A DNA stretch of 64,000 nucleotides from Phragmites australis. Taxonomy: Eukaryota; Streptophyta; Magnoliopsida; Poales; Poaceae. The notes beneath the pieces were generated by a model. It was not told the origin of the DNA, made no database searches, and was given only the letters and a program-made list of their open reading frames with translations. Location of the stretch: contig NC_084940.1 of assembly GCF_958298935.1 (NCBI RefSeq), positions 16,549,146 through 16,613,145 on the forward strand, written 5' to 3'. Of this stretch, positions 10,240 through 21,309 are shown one piece after another. A program made the position numbers and the translations under genes. Position 1 is the first letter of the stretch. Each line of letters starts with the position of its first letter.

Positions 10240-11718
10240 GTGATTAAACCTGTGTTCGCGCTGTGTGCGGTCACCACAGGTCGTGCGCTTCTCGACCACT
10301 TGCTTACCGACCTCACTGACATCTTTGAAGAACCTCGTGGGCTGCCACCACCGCGTCATCATGACCATCATATACATCTCCTGCCAGGGATGACACCCAT
10401 TTTTGTGTGGTCGTATCGCTACCCGCAATTGCTCAAGGATGAGATTGAACACCAATGTGCAGAAATGTTGGCTCAGGGCATTATCCGCCACAGCACATCA
10501 GCATTTTCGTTGCTGATCCTCCTCGTGAAGAAGCATGATGAGTCTTGGACCTTTTTGCATCGACTACCATGCCCTCAATGACAAAACCGTTTAGGATAAA
10601 TTCCCTATCCACATGGTGGATGAGTTCTTCGATGAACTCAAGAGTGCGCACTTCTTCACCAAGCTAGATTTGCACAGCGGTTATCATCAGGTCTTGATGC
10701 GCCCTGATGACATCGAGAAGACAGCCTTCTATACGCATCATGGGCACTTTGAGTTCTTGGTGATGTCGTTCGGTTTGACTAACGTGCCCGCTACTTTTCA
10801 AGCTCTCATGAATGACATTTTGCATAACTACTTATGCAAATTTGTGCTAGTTTTTATGACATTTTGATATATAGTTCGTCATGGGCCGAACATCTTCAGC
10901 ATGTCAAGCTAGTCTTTGAAGTTATTTGAGCGCATCATCTTGTGCTCAAGCGCCCCAAGTGCTTCTTCATCTAGACGACGGTGACGTACCTTGGCCATAT
11001 TGTCTCGGGCCAGGGTGTCACCATGGATCCTTCCAAGGTTGAGGTGATGGAGGCATGGCCATGTCCCCACTCTATCCGGGTGGTGCGTGGCTTCCTTGGC
11101 CTCACCAGCTACTGCCACAAGTTCATTGCGGACTATGGTGCCATTGCGGCACCACTCACAGCTCTCCTCAAGGAGTCATTCTCTTGGGGTTCTGAGGTCG
11201 AGGGTGCATTTCTTTCCCTCAAAAGGGCCCTCACAACAGGGCCTCTCCTACAACTTCCAGACTTCCATGACATGTTCATCTTGGATTGCGACGCATCCGG
11301 CACCAGGTTTGGCGCGGTTCATCACCAAGGCACCGGACCGATCGCGTTCTTCAGTCATGTCGTGCCACTTCACCATGCGAAGCTTGCCGCATATGAACAC
11401 GAGCTTATTGGCTTGGTCAAGGCAGTGCACCATTGGCGGCCCTATCTACTGGGTCGTCACTTCTTGGTGCGCACGCATCACTATAGCCTCAAGTTTCTTT
11501 TGGATCAGCGGTTATCGATGATTCCACAACATATGTGGGTGAGCAAGCGCTTCGGTTATGACTTTATAGTGGAATACCGCCCCAGTCGTCTAAACATTAT
11601 CGTGGATGCTCTGTCTCGGCGACACAAAGACAACTCTACCATGCATGCTGTCTCTTTCCCGATGTTCTCGGTCTTTGATCCTTGCGTGAAGAACTCGGTC
11701 AAGACCAGCAAGCACTAG
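10240..11718 (+). pseudogene. Chromovirus reverse transcriptase and RNase H, broken
   Basis: The RT starts degenerate, with ILLVKKHDESWTF (normally ILLVKKKDGSWRFCVDY) followed by a frameshift. It continues with [15 protein letters not shown] and [19 protein letters not shown]. The catalytic YxDD region is damaged: after KFVLVFM the frame runs into a stop at 10865. It resumes at 10981 with TYLGHIVSGQGVTMDPSKVE, the connection domain, and an RNase H with ILDCDASGTRFGAV, AYEHELIGLVKAVHHWRPYL and NIIVDALSRR. The domain order fits Ty3/gypsy pol. Confidence 0.87.
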
Positions 11719-13083
11719 ACATTCGTGGCAAACTGACCTCATCTGAGGTCGATGACTGCTGGACGGAGGTGGACAACCTACTCCTATACAACGGATATGT
11801 CTTTGTGCTAGATGCATCTCCACTGTGGGCATAGCTCCTGGTGGATGCACATGATGTGGGCCACGAAGGAGTTGAGAAGACTCCTAATTGCCTTCGCTCG
11901 ATGTTCTACAATGCCCATGCCCACTGGCGTGTCCAAGAGTTTGTTCGAGGTTGCACGGTCTGCCTACGTAATAAGACGGAGTATCTACATCCCGTTGGCC
12001 TCTTGCAACCTCTTCATGTTTTGTCAGCCGTGTGGGATGATATTTACCTTGATTTCATTGAAGGATTTACAAAGGTGGGTGGAAAGATAGTCGTGTTATC
12101 AATGGTGTACCGATTTTCAAAGTACATGCACTTAATCGTCTTGGGAGACCTCTATATAGCAAGCTTGATCGCCGCTGCCTTCTACAACAACATCGTCAAG
12201 TTGCACAACATCCCTAGTTCTATCGTCAGTCATCGTGATCCAGTCTTCACAAGAAATTTTTGGGAGGAGCTCTTTCGTCTTACAGGGACCAAACTCCACC
12301 ACAGCTCTGCCTTTCATCCTCAAGCAGACGGCCAATCGGAGGTGGTCAATTACACGATCGCCATCTACCTTCGGTGCCTCATCGATGATTGGTTGTGCAC
12401 GTTGTTGCAGTGGCTACCTTGGGTTGAATTTTGCTACAATACTTCCTTTCACTCTTCACTGCAGACAACGCTATTTCAAATGGTATACAGCCGTGATCCG
12501 ACAGTACTGTTGTCTTATGCGTAGGGCACAGCCAGGGTGGCTATCGTGGATCACCAGCTACGCGATCACGATTAGCTCCTCCATGAAATCCGTGAGCATC
12601 TTCTTCAAGCCAATGCTTATATGAAGAGGCAACATGATAAGTCTCACCGTGACCTGGAGTTCGCCGTTGGGGAATATGTCTGGCTCTGCTTGCAGCATCG
12701 GCCGGCGACATCCATTAAGACCGGTGCCAACATCAATCTTGCTCCACAATACTATGGCCCGTTTCAGATTCTAGAGCGCCTAGGTTCCGTGGCATATTGT
12801 CTCCAGCTTCCTATTAAGGCTTGCATACACGATGTTTTCCATGTAAGCCTTTTGAAGTGTTCCCGGCACTCCACCAGCAGCTGTTATCTCCCTGACAGAC
12901 ATTGTCAATGGTCGGGTGATGCCTTCTCCTATTGTTGTAACCAAGGTGTGCCTTAATTGTGGGTGGTGGTAGGTACTGGTCCAGTGGGTAGGCACTCAAC
13001 TGGTTGATGCTACTTGGGAATTTTTGGATGATTTCATGGTGGCATATCCTTCATTTCAGCTCGAGGACGAGCTGTTTTCTAGT
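11719..13083 (+). pseudogene. Chromovirus integrase with chromodomain-like tail, broken
   Basis: The integrase zinc-binding region is partly visible (H...H...CTVCLRNK near 11850-11970). The catalytic core includes DFIEGFTKVGGKIVVLSMVY, an RDPVFTRNFW segment and HHSSAFHPQADGQSEVVN. A frameshift near 12524 separates the C-terminal part at 12621 (MKRQHDKSHRDLEFAVGEY), which includes the GPY/F-like LAPQYYGPFQILERLG. The end reads VLVQWVGTQLVDATWEF, a chromodomain-like motif that in chromoviruses steers integration. Core residues survive in pieces but the frame is broken in several places. Confidence 0.85.
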
Positions 13084-13094
13084 GAGGGAGGAAA
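13084..13094 (+). promoter_or_regulatory. Polypurine tract of the Reina-like element
   Basis: GAGGGAGGAAA lies immediately before the 3' LTR start TGCTGTTGATG, as expected for the plus-strand primer. Confidence 0.8.
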
Positions 13095-13483
13095 TGCTGT
13101 TGATGCTTTTGTCGGACAAACCTACAGGCACCGTAGGTAGGAATCCGTGGCACATCAAAGTGGTTAGGATCGGCTAAAAAGGAAGGATGCAGGAGGAGAT
13201 ATCGTTTGTTAGAAAATAGATGAGTTAGTTTCCTTTTTGTTACAGATTTGTTTACTCTTTCTTTATCATGTATGAGGCCTAATCTACAAAGATAATAGAT
13301 TGTTATTAGGTTTAAACGAGCAAGAAATAGACTCCTCCTCAAGTTGGTTACACAAGAGTCTCCTGCCGTGGCTGCAGAAGAGTTGCCACCCGGTGACGAG
13401 AGCGGCAGGCTGCCATTACCCATGCGCTAGCCATATTGTCCTGATCTCGTCTCTGGAGTTGTCGGTACGGCCACGCCGTATCA
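13095..13483 (+). repeat. 3' LTR of the Reina-like element
   Basis: Starts TGCTGTTGATGC and ends CACGCCGTATCA, aligning along its whole length with the 5' LTR. It is followed by GTTAC (13484-13488), the right target duplication with one mismatch. Confidence 0.9.
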
Positions 13484-13488
13484 GTTAC

Positions 13489-14467
13489 GGTGACTAGAGC
13501 GGCACAACTTCTATAGAATCCTTAGAATCCATAAGCAGAATCTGTGCCAAACATGATCCTAGTTTTGCTTTGTGACAGTGATAGGATTCTATAACATTAG
13601 TTCTGTATGGGGTTGTGGACATTCGCCTGAGGCATGAATGGCTAGGACAAGAACATAAACATGTATTTCTATTCTGTTACCGATCAGTTTAACCGAACAT
13701 TCATATAAACGCTTATTTATACCAAGAATGAGATGACTGCACTTGTCACGGTCTATGATTCTGTTGATGCTCTACCTAGTGCCTTACAACATCAGTGATA
13801 GAGGCACATCGGGGATTCAAACTTGGGAGTTAGCCACGGTGGATCCAGCCCGAAAAGGCCTAGGCCTGTTAGTGACGGAGCTTTTATGACTAAACAAAAA
13901 AACTAATTAAAAACAAAAATTTAGTGGGGGCCATGTCCCCACGAGGTCTTTACTGGGTCCACCTATGGAGTGGCTGGACATAGAACGTGATACTATTTGG
14001 CCGGTATGGGGCCTGTAATAGCTAAGTACTCGCTACTGTAGTTCAGTGGTACCAAAATTCACGTTTGTTCTCAGGAACAAATTTTCAAACAATATTTTTC
14101 TCTTAAGTTGGCCGCTTGAAAACCGTCCGTCTGTGTTGATGTTCACAATTAATTGAATAGCACAGTATCCATTAGATATATATTTGATTCTTTTGAAAAG
14201 TCAAGCAATTCGCATGCACTATTTCAAAAATTAAAATACAATGTTTTAACAAATCATATACAGAATATTGAACGTATTGTCACAAATTGTTAAAATAGGT
14301 GTCTTGAATTGTTGAAAGCGTATGGCACACTATCAAAACTATACCTCTAATACACGTGAATTAAATTATACATGAAACAGAAAAAACTCCAAAAGAGAAA
14401 ATAAATAAAAATATTTTATTTCCTTGTGTCAGTTATAGATAACTGAATAAGTAAATGTTTTAAAATT
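13489..14467. other. Intergenic sequence, no gene seen
   Basis: AT-rich, with a block at about 13740-13990 of transposon-like character (GGGATTCAAACTTGGGAGTT and nearby), but no TIR, ORF or RNA gene I can support. Confidence 0.5.
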
Positions 14468-14472
14468 GACAT

Positions 14473-15535
14473 TGTAGCGAAAATAGTTCTATTAAAATTT
14501 TAGTGATTAATGATAATATAGTCAATGAGACTAATATATTTGTCAAAAATATACGTTAGTAGGTCTCATACATGAAAAACCCACTGCAGCCGGAACAAAG
14601 TTTGATTGAATTGAAAAAATCATAAGAGAAATGAACTCATTGGATGGTCCGGTGTCAGTACTAGTGTTCTCACCAAGTCATCCGGTGTTAACAACTTTTC
14701 TGAGTTGTTAGGTTAACGGCTAGTGCGCGGGTTTGAGGTTATAAATACCACTCTACTCAGCTATTTGAAGCTGTGGTATGCTACTGGAGTTCAGGTAAGT
14801 TTGTGTACACCAGAGAAGCATCCAAGCCACTAAAATGGTTAAAGTGATTATCCAAGATGATTAAGCGTAATATTAGAGTGTGTTTAGTGCTTATAGATTT
14901 AGAGAGGGTGTTGCTAGGTAATTGTTACCTAGAGAGTGGATCAAAGAGTGATCCAACCTTATACCAAGTGGTACGTCAGTATCTTGGAGTCTTGGTGACT
15001 CATTGTCAAGCTTGTTGACCCTCCGACTTGGTGTGGAGCAGTAGTAAGGCGATTATGCGTGGAAGCGGAGACCCTTGCTTTGGTGGCTCAATCTCTGAAG
15101 TGATCACGGTGCAAGGAACTATAAGAGAGGCTAGTTGTGAGACCTTGTCTTGTTGGCTTGGTGACTCATCTAGGTAGATGCCTTGTCTTTATGATTTAGT
15201 GGCTCAAAAGTCGTGACTAGGTGCCGACCGGGAGCATATCTTTTGTGGAGCTCCAACGTGAACTAAGGTGCCATTCATGCCGTCGATACCACTGAAAAAA
15301 AAAATCATTGTGTCGAGTTTGCTCTCTCTATTTTATTTACGTTTCCGTATTTACATTCTTGTAATTTAACTTCTTAGATAGGTTACAAGTACTTTGATCA
15401 ATAGAGTAGATACACTAGATAAATTTAAAACATATTTAGATAGAAATTGGTATAAGTTTATTTTGTATTATTTTATTTTTGAAATAGTTGTAAGTGTCCT
15501 ATTTTACTCCTTTTAAGAGGTCACCGATCCCTTCA
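14473..15535 (+). mobile_element. Solo LTR of a Copia (SIRE/Maximus-like) element with perfect target duplication
   Basis: Starts TGTAGCGAAAATAG and ends ACCGATCCCTTCA. Both sides carry GACAT (14468-14472 and 15536-15540), a perfect 5-bp duplication, and there is no internal region, so recombination between LTRs has removed the body. The body of the LTR has landmarks of grass SIRE-like LTRs: GTGATTAATGATAATATAGT near its start, a TATAAATA box at 14740-14747, repeated GTGGCTC phrases, GGAGCTCCAACGTG and CATTGTGTCGAGTTTG. Pieces of related LTRs occur at 40585-41117 and, inverted, at 47567-47800. It lies 346 bp from the stop of the gene at 15882. Confidence 0.9.
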
Positions 15536-15540
15536 GACAT

Positions 15541-15881
15541 GATTCACATTAATTTTTTTACTACTAGTACATGTTATTTTTAAATATTCAAACTCAATAT
15601 ATCGAAAAGTAATTTATGATAAAAAAAATTTATATTGATCGACTCCAAGTAACCCAAAACGTCAATTACCGTGACAGGCGGGAGTATATATAATTCAAGT
15701 TACCCACATCATTTAAATTAAGCTAATTAAATTTTGAAATGAATCCGGATCAAATTCCATGGCTGCAACGTACGTGTACATTTCCATACTTCTCTACAAC
15801 CTAAAACACAGGGGAAAAAAAGAAGAAACAAAATTTCGTACCGTGAAAATCTAGCGGTCAGGATTCACCTACCATCATTAG
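15541..15881. other. 3' flank of the unknown GC-rich gene
   Basis: AT-rich and presumably containing the 3' UTR and polyadenylation region of the minus-strand gene that ends at 15882. A GGCGGGAGTATATA stretch near 15680 recalls a Stowaway end, but I could not find its partner. Confidence 0.4.
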
Positions 15882-16655
15882 TCATGTCCGGCGGCCTGCC
15901 GTCACCGCTGCGTCGGCCAACGCCGCCACCGACGTCGCCGCCCCGTCCTTCTCCCTTCTCCCAGTCGCTGCCATCGCCCGGAGCTCGTCCACCTCTCTCC
16001 TCACCTTCTCGTTCTCCCTCATCACCTTCTCCATTGCTTCCTCCTGCGAACGCTCCGGCAGCGGCGGCGGTTGCGCCGTCACGCGCCTCTCCACCGTCAC
16101 CTTGCCGAGGACCAAGAACGGCATTCTCCGCAGCGCGACCCCCGCCGCACCAGCCTCCCCGCCGGCTGTCACCTCGGCGGGTATCCTGACCCCCCACCGG
16201 ACGCTCACCGCCGCGGCGCCGCCCCGCACCGGCACGGCGCTCCGCATGGTCACCTCCGAAGCCAACGCAGACGCCGTCGGCGGCGGCGCCGCGGACGCGA
16301 ACCGCTTGCGCACGGCGAAGTCCCCGAGCGACGGCTTGAGCTCGAGTGAGAAGGAGAGGGTGCCGGCCGCCGTGACCTCGACGGCCATAGTGATGGCCGA
16401 GCTGGAGGGGCAGCCGCCGGGACCGGAGCCGAGGACCAGGGAGAGGGAGAGCGGGGAAAGGCCGGTGGGGCGGTTGGGCGCGTAGCAGACGCGGAGGGAC
16501 GGGAGCGCCGGCGCGGCAGTGGCCAGGGAGAGGCAGAGGTCGGCGGGGTCGCCGGCGGTGAGCGCGGCGACGGCGGGGACCGAGAACAGTGCCACTGGGA
16601 GCTTTGCGCGGAGCAGTGGCGCGGCGTCGTCGCGGAGCTTTAGGGAGGCCTTCAT
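15882..16655 (-). CDS. Plant protein of unknown function (MKASLKLRD-type), intact single-exon ORF
   Basis: 257 residues. I chose the start at 16655, giving MKASLKLRDDAAPLLRAKLP; the reading frame is open 25 codons further up to 16730, but the MKASLK start is the one I recall for related plant proteins. The N-terminal two-thirds is a predicted beta-rich region of alternating hydrophobic segments (LSFSLELKPSLGDFAVRKRF, residues about 120-145; VSVRWGVRIPAEV later). The C-terminal end (about 205-245) is a charged, probably coiled segment with EEAMEKVMRENEKVRREVDE. I see no signal peptide or membrane helix. Very high GC and GC3 fit a grass nuclear gene. The antisense and other-frame ORFs here are shadows. 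The function is unknown and I do not assign one. It stands between a solo LTR (downstream) and the outer CACTA element (upstream, 373 bp away). Confidence 0.75.
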   Translation of the reverse strand: MKASLKLRDDAAPLLRAKLPVALFSVPAVAALTAGDPADLCLSLATAAPALPSLRVCYAPNRPTGLSPLSLSLVLGSGPGGCPSSSAITMAVEVTAAGTLSFSLELKPSLGDFAVRKRFASAAPPPTASALASEVTMRSAVPVRGGAAAVSVRWGVRIPAEVTAGGEAGAAGVALRRMPFLVLGKVTVERRVTAQPPPLPERSQEEAMEKVMRENEKVRREVDELRAMAATGRREKDGAATSVAALADAAVTAGRRT

Positions 16656-17024
16656 GGCTGATCCTCCAAGATCCAGCGGCGCATCGCTGCAGGTGGACAC
16701 GTACGGTGGATGGGCGAAGACGTGCTGCACCGTTGAGCCGGCGGCCGTCAGATGGTTGCCGGCGATGAGGAAGCGGATTTTGGTGTGTGGTTTCGTTTTG
16801 AGTTGGGTTCTGACGTTCTTCTGGTACCATACGTGTTTGGCGCTATTGTGAGGCTGCGGACAAGTAGACGTGAATTGGGCCTCTAAACGAGAAATGAGGA
16901 TTACGTGGACGCGAGCTCACGCCGTTGTCTGTGGTCACAAGCTCTCGCCGCTCTTCTCATGCCATCCTAGGTTCTTCTTGTTGCAATTGGTTGGTATAAT
17001 GTATAATGGTAGAAAAAGATATTA
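16656..17024 (-). promoter_or_regulatory. Probable short promoter/5' region of the unknown gene
   Basis: Only about 370 bp separate the start codon from the CACTA insertion at 17028, so any distal promoter has been displaced by about 19 kb. AT-rich TATAATGTATAATGG near 16997 is present, but I cannot name a core promoter with confidence. Confidence 0.35.
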
Positions 17025-17027
17025 AGC

Positions 17028-17335
17028 CTCTACTATAGAAATCTTTATCAGTGTCAGTTTAAAATTATCATCAGTAACAGGTTTTGAACCGACACTGATG
17101 AATTAGCACTGATGATCAGTTGTCAATTCAAAATCGTTATCAGTAATAGGTTTTAAACCGACACTAATGAATCAACACTTATGGTCACTGATCAACAGTA
17201 TCGGGTTTGTGGTCGACACTGAAAATCACTATCAGTGCTAGTTTGTGATCCAACTGGTACTGATAGTAGACCTATCAATATTGGTTGGTAAAAACCAACC
17301 GATACTAATAGGTGTTTCCCGCCTTCTTTAAAACC
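17028..17335. repeat. Subterminal repeats, left end of the outer CACTA
   Basis: Direct and inverted copies of AACCGACACTGATGA and ATCAGTGTCAGTT type motifs, several in head-to-head pairs. They are the binding-site type arrays expected next to CACTA termini and match the right-end array at 35991-36218. Confidence 0.85.
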
Positions 17336-18659
17336 TATGGGTTGCCACCATTACGTGCCTATTTTCAAATATTGGCGATCGCAAATAGTATATGGTATAT
17401 TTATGGACACACATAATTTAATTCATGAGACGTTAAGTCTCATTGAGTTATATATACACAAGCTTTCCTAACACATCAGAACTAGAATAGTAAGCTCGAA
17501 AGAGATTCATCTCTTAAAATAACCCAATATAATTATCACATAATCCTTATCATTCTACTAAGAAACCATGTGGACGAAATCACACAGATACAATACAGTT
17601 CAATCAAATAACCTAACTACTCACGACAATTGAGCTACTACAAAAATTAGTCTTTCAAGAAACTGATTCCATATATATGTGATTAGCCAAATATCAAAAT
17701 GGAAAATTTATAAGATATTAACTACTCTGGATATATGAAACTTCACACAAACATATGAAACTTCATACAAAGGATGAATGGACCACATTGAGTATTTTTC
17801 ACTTATCTTCAAATTAATACGTTCGAGGTCACAACATTCATGAAGACATTAATACATAGCTTACTGGCTACTACCTATAGCTGGCCGAGAGATGTGTGTG
17901 CACGGCAAGCTATTGTAGTTAAACAATTACTCTTCCTAATTACAATCTACCCACTATCCTTCCCAAATCCCTACTTCCAATTCCTACTATATTATAGGTT
18001 ATACCAGCTGCATTCTACTTTTGTTCATTGACTCTACTTGGATCCAATAATTATATCGTGGTTCACACATTGCTTAAAGTTCTAGAAAAACTTGTGAACC
18101 TATGGTAAAATTCTTGGAGTGTGCATCACAACAGATTCAGTTCAGTTCACATAGATGACAATTTTATGAATTTGTTTGGCAATACAAATTGAATTTATAA
18201 CGATTCTTAAAAAATTCATCAAAATGCCATTGTATCTTGTGAACCTATGGTAAAATTTTCAGCGCTGAAGCACACATCCATGCTGATTTGCTGAAGCACA
18301 CATCCATTTTGCAGTACATCTAGTTTTTCCTAAACCCGCATACATGAGCATCCTCCATCCATCATCCATGAGCATCAAAATCTCTCAAATTTGCACACAA
18401 TTTAACCTAAACTTAACATACCAGCGGTCGGGGAGGAGGCGGCGGCCGCGGAGGAGGTAGATGCTGGGGAGGAGACGACGCGTCATGGTGCGGTCAGGGA
18501 GGAAGCAGCGGCCGGGGAGGAGGCGGCGGTTGGGGAGGGGCGGCGATCAGGGAGGAGGCGTCGCTCAGGGAGGTGGCGGCGCTCGGTGAGGGGGCAGCCC
18601 ATTAGAGAGGAGGTGGCGCTCGGGGAGGAGGCGACGTTAGGGTGAATGGAGCAAAGGCG
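17336..18659. other. Outer CACTA interior without a gene; direct repeat and GC-rich block
   Basis: AT-rich to about 18410, with a 22-bp phrase beginning CTTGTGAACCTATGG repeated at 18091 and 18236. Then comes a block at 18420-18659 of GGGGAGGAGGCGGCG-type repeats. The ORFs in that block are low-complexity. A similar GC-rich block sits in the inner element at about 27590-27850, between its two genes. Confidence 0.5.
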
Positions 18660-18795
18660 GTGTTGGATATATAGTAGAAGTATCAGTACCAGTTCTATTT
18701 GATAATTGGCACTGATATTCATATCAGTGCCGGTTCTATGTACCAACCGATACTGATATGTGGAGTATCAGTACCAGTTGCTACTTAGAACCGGT
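18660..18795. repeat. Internal subterminal-like repeat array, outer CACTA
   Basis: TATCAGTACCAGTTC, TCAGTGCCGGTTC and AACCGGTACTGATAAG copies, the same kind of motif as the termini but located inside the element beside the 3' end of the transposase gene. Confidence 0.75.
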
Positions 18796-19205
18796 ACTGA
18801 TAAGTATTTTTCCCTATATATATTCTTCTATTGTTAAATTCGGTTGAAAACTTGAAAAATCATAGAAAAATGCAAATAAATTCTATAAAATCATTTTAAC
18901 TAGTTTTATGTTGAAAAATAATTCTACAAAATTTTAAATAAATCTTTCTAAAATCGTGCACTAGCCAACCTTAGCATTTGTGTGTTTTGGGTATGTGATC
19001 AAGTACAATTGCATATTCTTACTCCATACATACCCTCGATATAAATTAAAGCATATTATTACTCTATACATGCCGTCATATAAACCAAAGAATATTCTTA
19101 CATCATCTATACATGTCCTCGATACAAATTAAAGCTTATCCTAAATTTATACAAATTTCACTAAATACATGAAAGCTGATTTTATTAAGCGATTAATGCT
19201 TCGTT

Positions 19206-19713
19206 ATGGTCGTGACATATGTAGGTAGCTTCCTTAGTGTCATCAATGAGAGGAAGTTTGACATTCTCTCCAAAAGGAGGCAGGTCATCGAATTTGTCGC
19301 AGTCTTCTTCGCCGACAACATCCTCAACACCGACAATCTTTCTTTTTCCTTGAAGAACCACCTAACGCTTCTCCTTATTAGCTGGGTCTAGATCCTTTAC
19401 ATAGAAGACTTGTGCAACATCCTTGGCAAGCACGAATGGTTGTTCTCTGTATCCGACGAGTTTGAGGTCCACAATAGTCATACCGTACTTGTCGACCTTG
19501 ACTCCCCTTGGGAGTCTGACCCATTGGCACCGAAACAGAGGGACCATCAACTCGCCATATTCAAGCTCTCAAATTTCTATGAATCCATAGTAGGTCTCCC
19601 TATTGCCAGCGTGGTCATAGGCATCAATATGGACACTGCTATTATAGTTAGTGCTCTTGTTGTCTTGTGCTCTCATATAAAATGTATAGCCGTTAATCTC
19701 GTATGCTTGGAAT
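19206..19713 (-). pseudogene. Outer CACTA transposase, C-terminal fragment (DUF4216 region)
   Basis: Minus-strand reading gives VPLFRCQWVRLPRGVKVDKY and DLKLVGYREQPFVLAKDVAQ, then VFYVKDLDPANKEKR. This matches the corresponding part of the inner element's transposase at 28632-29078 almost residue for residue in places. It is the DUF4216 region of tnp2-type CACTA transposases. It stops at 19713, exactly at the inner element's target duplication, and its upstream part resumes at 32971. Confidence 0.87.
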
Positions 19714-19945
19714 CACTACTATAGAAACCCCTTCACTACCTGATTTTGGAGCCGGCAGTGGGCAACAGGCAGTGATAGTCTTGACTATCACTACCAGCTC
19801 GGTTGACTGGCAGTGAAGGGGGTTATCACTGTCGGCTGAAGGATTCAGCCGGCAGTGATTCTCTGGCATCACTGCCAGCTGTATCCTTCGACCGACAGTG
19901 ATTTTTTGGAATCACTACTGACCGAAGGTTTGAGCCGGCAATGTT
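19714..19945. repeat. Subterminal repeats, left end of the inner CACTA
   Basis: Repeated GCCGGCAGTGATTCTC, ATCACTGCCAGC and TTCACTACC type motifs in both orientations, next to the terminus. Counterpart of 32695-32967. Confidence 0.87.
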
Positions 19946-20755
19946 TTCCCTCTTGCCTCTCCATGGTCCTCCTCTCTGTCCTCTCTGTACTCTCTCTCTC
20001 TCCTCAATATCACCGTCTCTCTCTCAATACATGCATACAGTGATACATATATTTACTGTAAATCAATAATGAAAACACCTTCATTAATACATAGTAATGA
20101 ACAAATATTACAAGTCAGGCATCGACAAACACACAATATTACAAGTCACCCCCTGAAAAGTCGGTTGAGTTGAGCCAGTCTAGTATCCCTCTACCTCAAC
20201 AGCGACGAGGATCGCGTCCCCACACTGACGATTGATGGCGTGAATACGTCCAAGGACGCCAGGGGGCCGATGGTGGTGGAACGGAGGACCCAGGAACGCC
20301 TGATTGACCACAGCATCACCTATGCTCCAGGCTCGCTGGCGTGTCAAAGACATCGAAGTCTGATGCCTGAACGCCTCCAGGTTTTGAGCCTTCGGCCTCC
20401 TCCACAGCACACTGACGGGCCACCCTCTCGTCCTCTTCCTCCTAGGCGCGTGTACAGGATATTGCTTCTTGCTCCTCCGCAGTGCACAGCTCACAGTCTA
20501 GCCTCTCATCCTCCTTCTCTTGGGCACGTTTACGAGACGCCGCTTCTTGCTCCTCCTTCGCATCATCGTTGGAAGGCTATTGTGTCCAAGAGTCGTCCGA
20601 CGATACCAACTTTGCATCATACATAGTAATTCATATAATTCATTAATAAATGAAAAAAATCTACGATTTACATCTGAATAAGTGTTGGTTCTACGATATG
20701 CCATCCATTGTGAGGATGACAAGTGGGACCTGGTCCCATATGTCATTGACACACC
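19946..20755 (-). other. Inner CACTA 3' region with possible last exon of the second gene
   Basis: On the minus strand an open stretch at about 20755-20500 (RTNTYSDVNRRFFSFINELY) could be the far end of the Ulp1-like gene beyond the solo LTR. The remainder is TC-rich and non-coding. The assignment is weak because the frame shares no motif I recognise. Confidence 0.3.
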
Positions 20756-20944
20756 GGTGGTGTCGGTGTATTCGGAACCAGGGGTCCCTAAGTCCCGAGA
20801 CCAGGCCGTCCATCCGCCACATGTCACCACCCTGCAAGATAAGAAGAAGCTAAGTCCCGGGAGAAGGTGCTCGGGGCCGCCGCCTCTGGTCCCCGAGCAC
20901 CCCAGTTCCCCGATGATCCGCAGAGCCCAAATATCAGGAAGGAA

Positions 20945-21309
20945 GTGCTCGGGAGAGAGTGCTCGGGGCTGCACGTGGCAGCCCCCGAGGACTCGGTTCC
21001 CCGAAGGTCTCACCCAAGTGCTCGGGAGAGAGTGCTCGGGGCTGCACGTGGCAGCCCCCGAGGACTCGGTTCCCCGAAGGCCTCACCCAAGTGCTCGGGA
21101 GAGAGTGCTCGGGGCTGCACGTGGCAGCCCCCGAGGACTCGGTTCCCCGAAGGTCCCACCGAAGTGCTCGGGAGAGAGTGCTCGGGGCTGCACGTGGCAG
21201 CCCCCGAGGACTCGGTTCCCCGAAGGTCTCACCGAAGTCCTTGGGAGAGAGTGCTCGGGGCTGCGCATGGCGGCCCCCGAGGACCCGGTTCCCCGAAGGT
21301 TCGCGCAAG
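20945..21309 (+). repeat. Five near-identical 73-bp tandem units in LTR U3, each hairpin-forming
   Basis: Units begin at 20945, 21018, 21091, 21164 and 21237 with exact 73-bp spacing. Each has GCTCGGGGCTGC and the complementary GCAGCCCCCGAG around a short centre. In the first four units that centre contains the G-box CACGTG (20972, 21045, 21118, 21191); in the fifth it has decayed. Because 73 is not a multiple of three and the unit lacks stops, long ORFs appear in several frames on both strands. These are compositional, not genes. Confidence 0.95.

Larger units (their letters stand above)
6848..13483 (+). mobile_element. Reina-like chromovirus (Ty3/gypsy LTR retrotransposon), decayed, carrying a nested solo LTR
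   Basis: Full structure in plus orientation: 5' LTR 6848-7260, primer site directly after it, gag, protease, RT/RNase H, integrase with a chromodomain-like tail, polypurine tract, 3' LTR 13095-13483. The flanking pentamers are GATAC (6843-6847) and GTTAC (13484-13488), a target duplication with one mismatch. Without the nested 1.42-kb solo LTR the element is about 5.2 kb with about 0.4-kb LTRs. That size and the DATWE chromodomain-type C-terminus fit the small Reina chromovirus lineage. The lineage call is inference. Multiple stops and frameshifts plus visible LTR divergence indicate an old, inactive copy. Confidence 0.88.

Noticed and set aside
15660..15700. Possible second Stowaway end
   Set aside because: The partner TIR and flanking TA pair were not found.
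15865..16830. 321-residue minus-strand ORF in another frame, and plus-strand ORFs
   Set aside because: Arg/Gly/Pro-rich shadows of the GC-rich gene at 15882-16655; the overlapping frame has better protein character and a plausible family start.
20945..21309. Possible CRISPR-like array because of regular spacing
   Set aside because: The units are contiguous 73-bp tandem copies with no distinct spacers, in a plant LTR.
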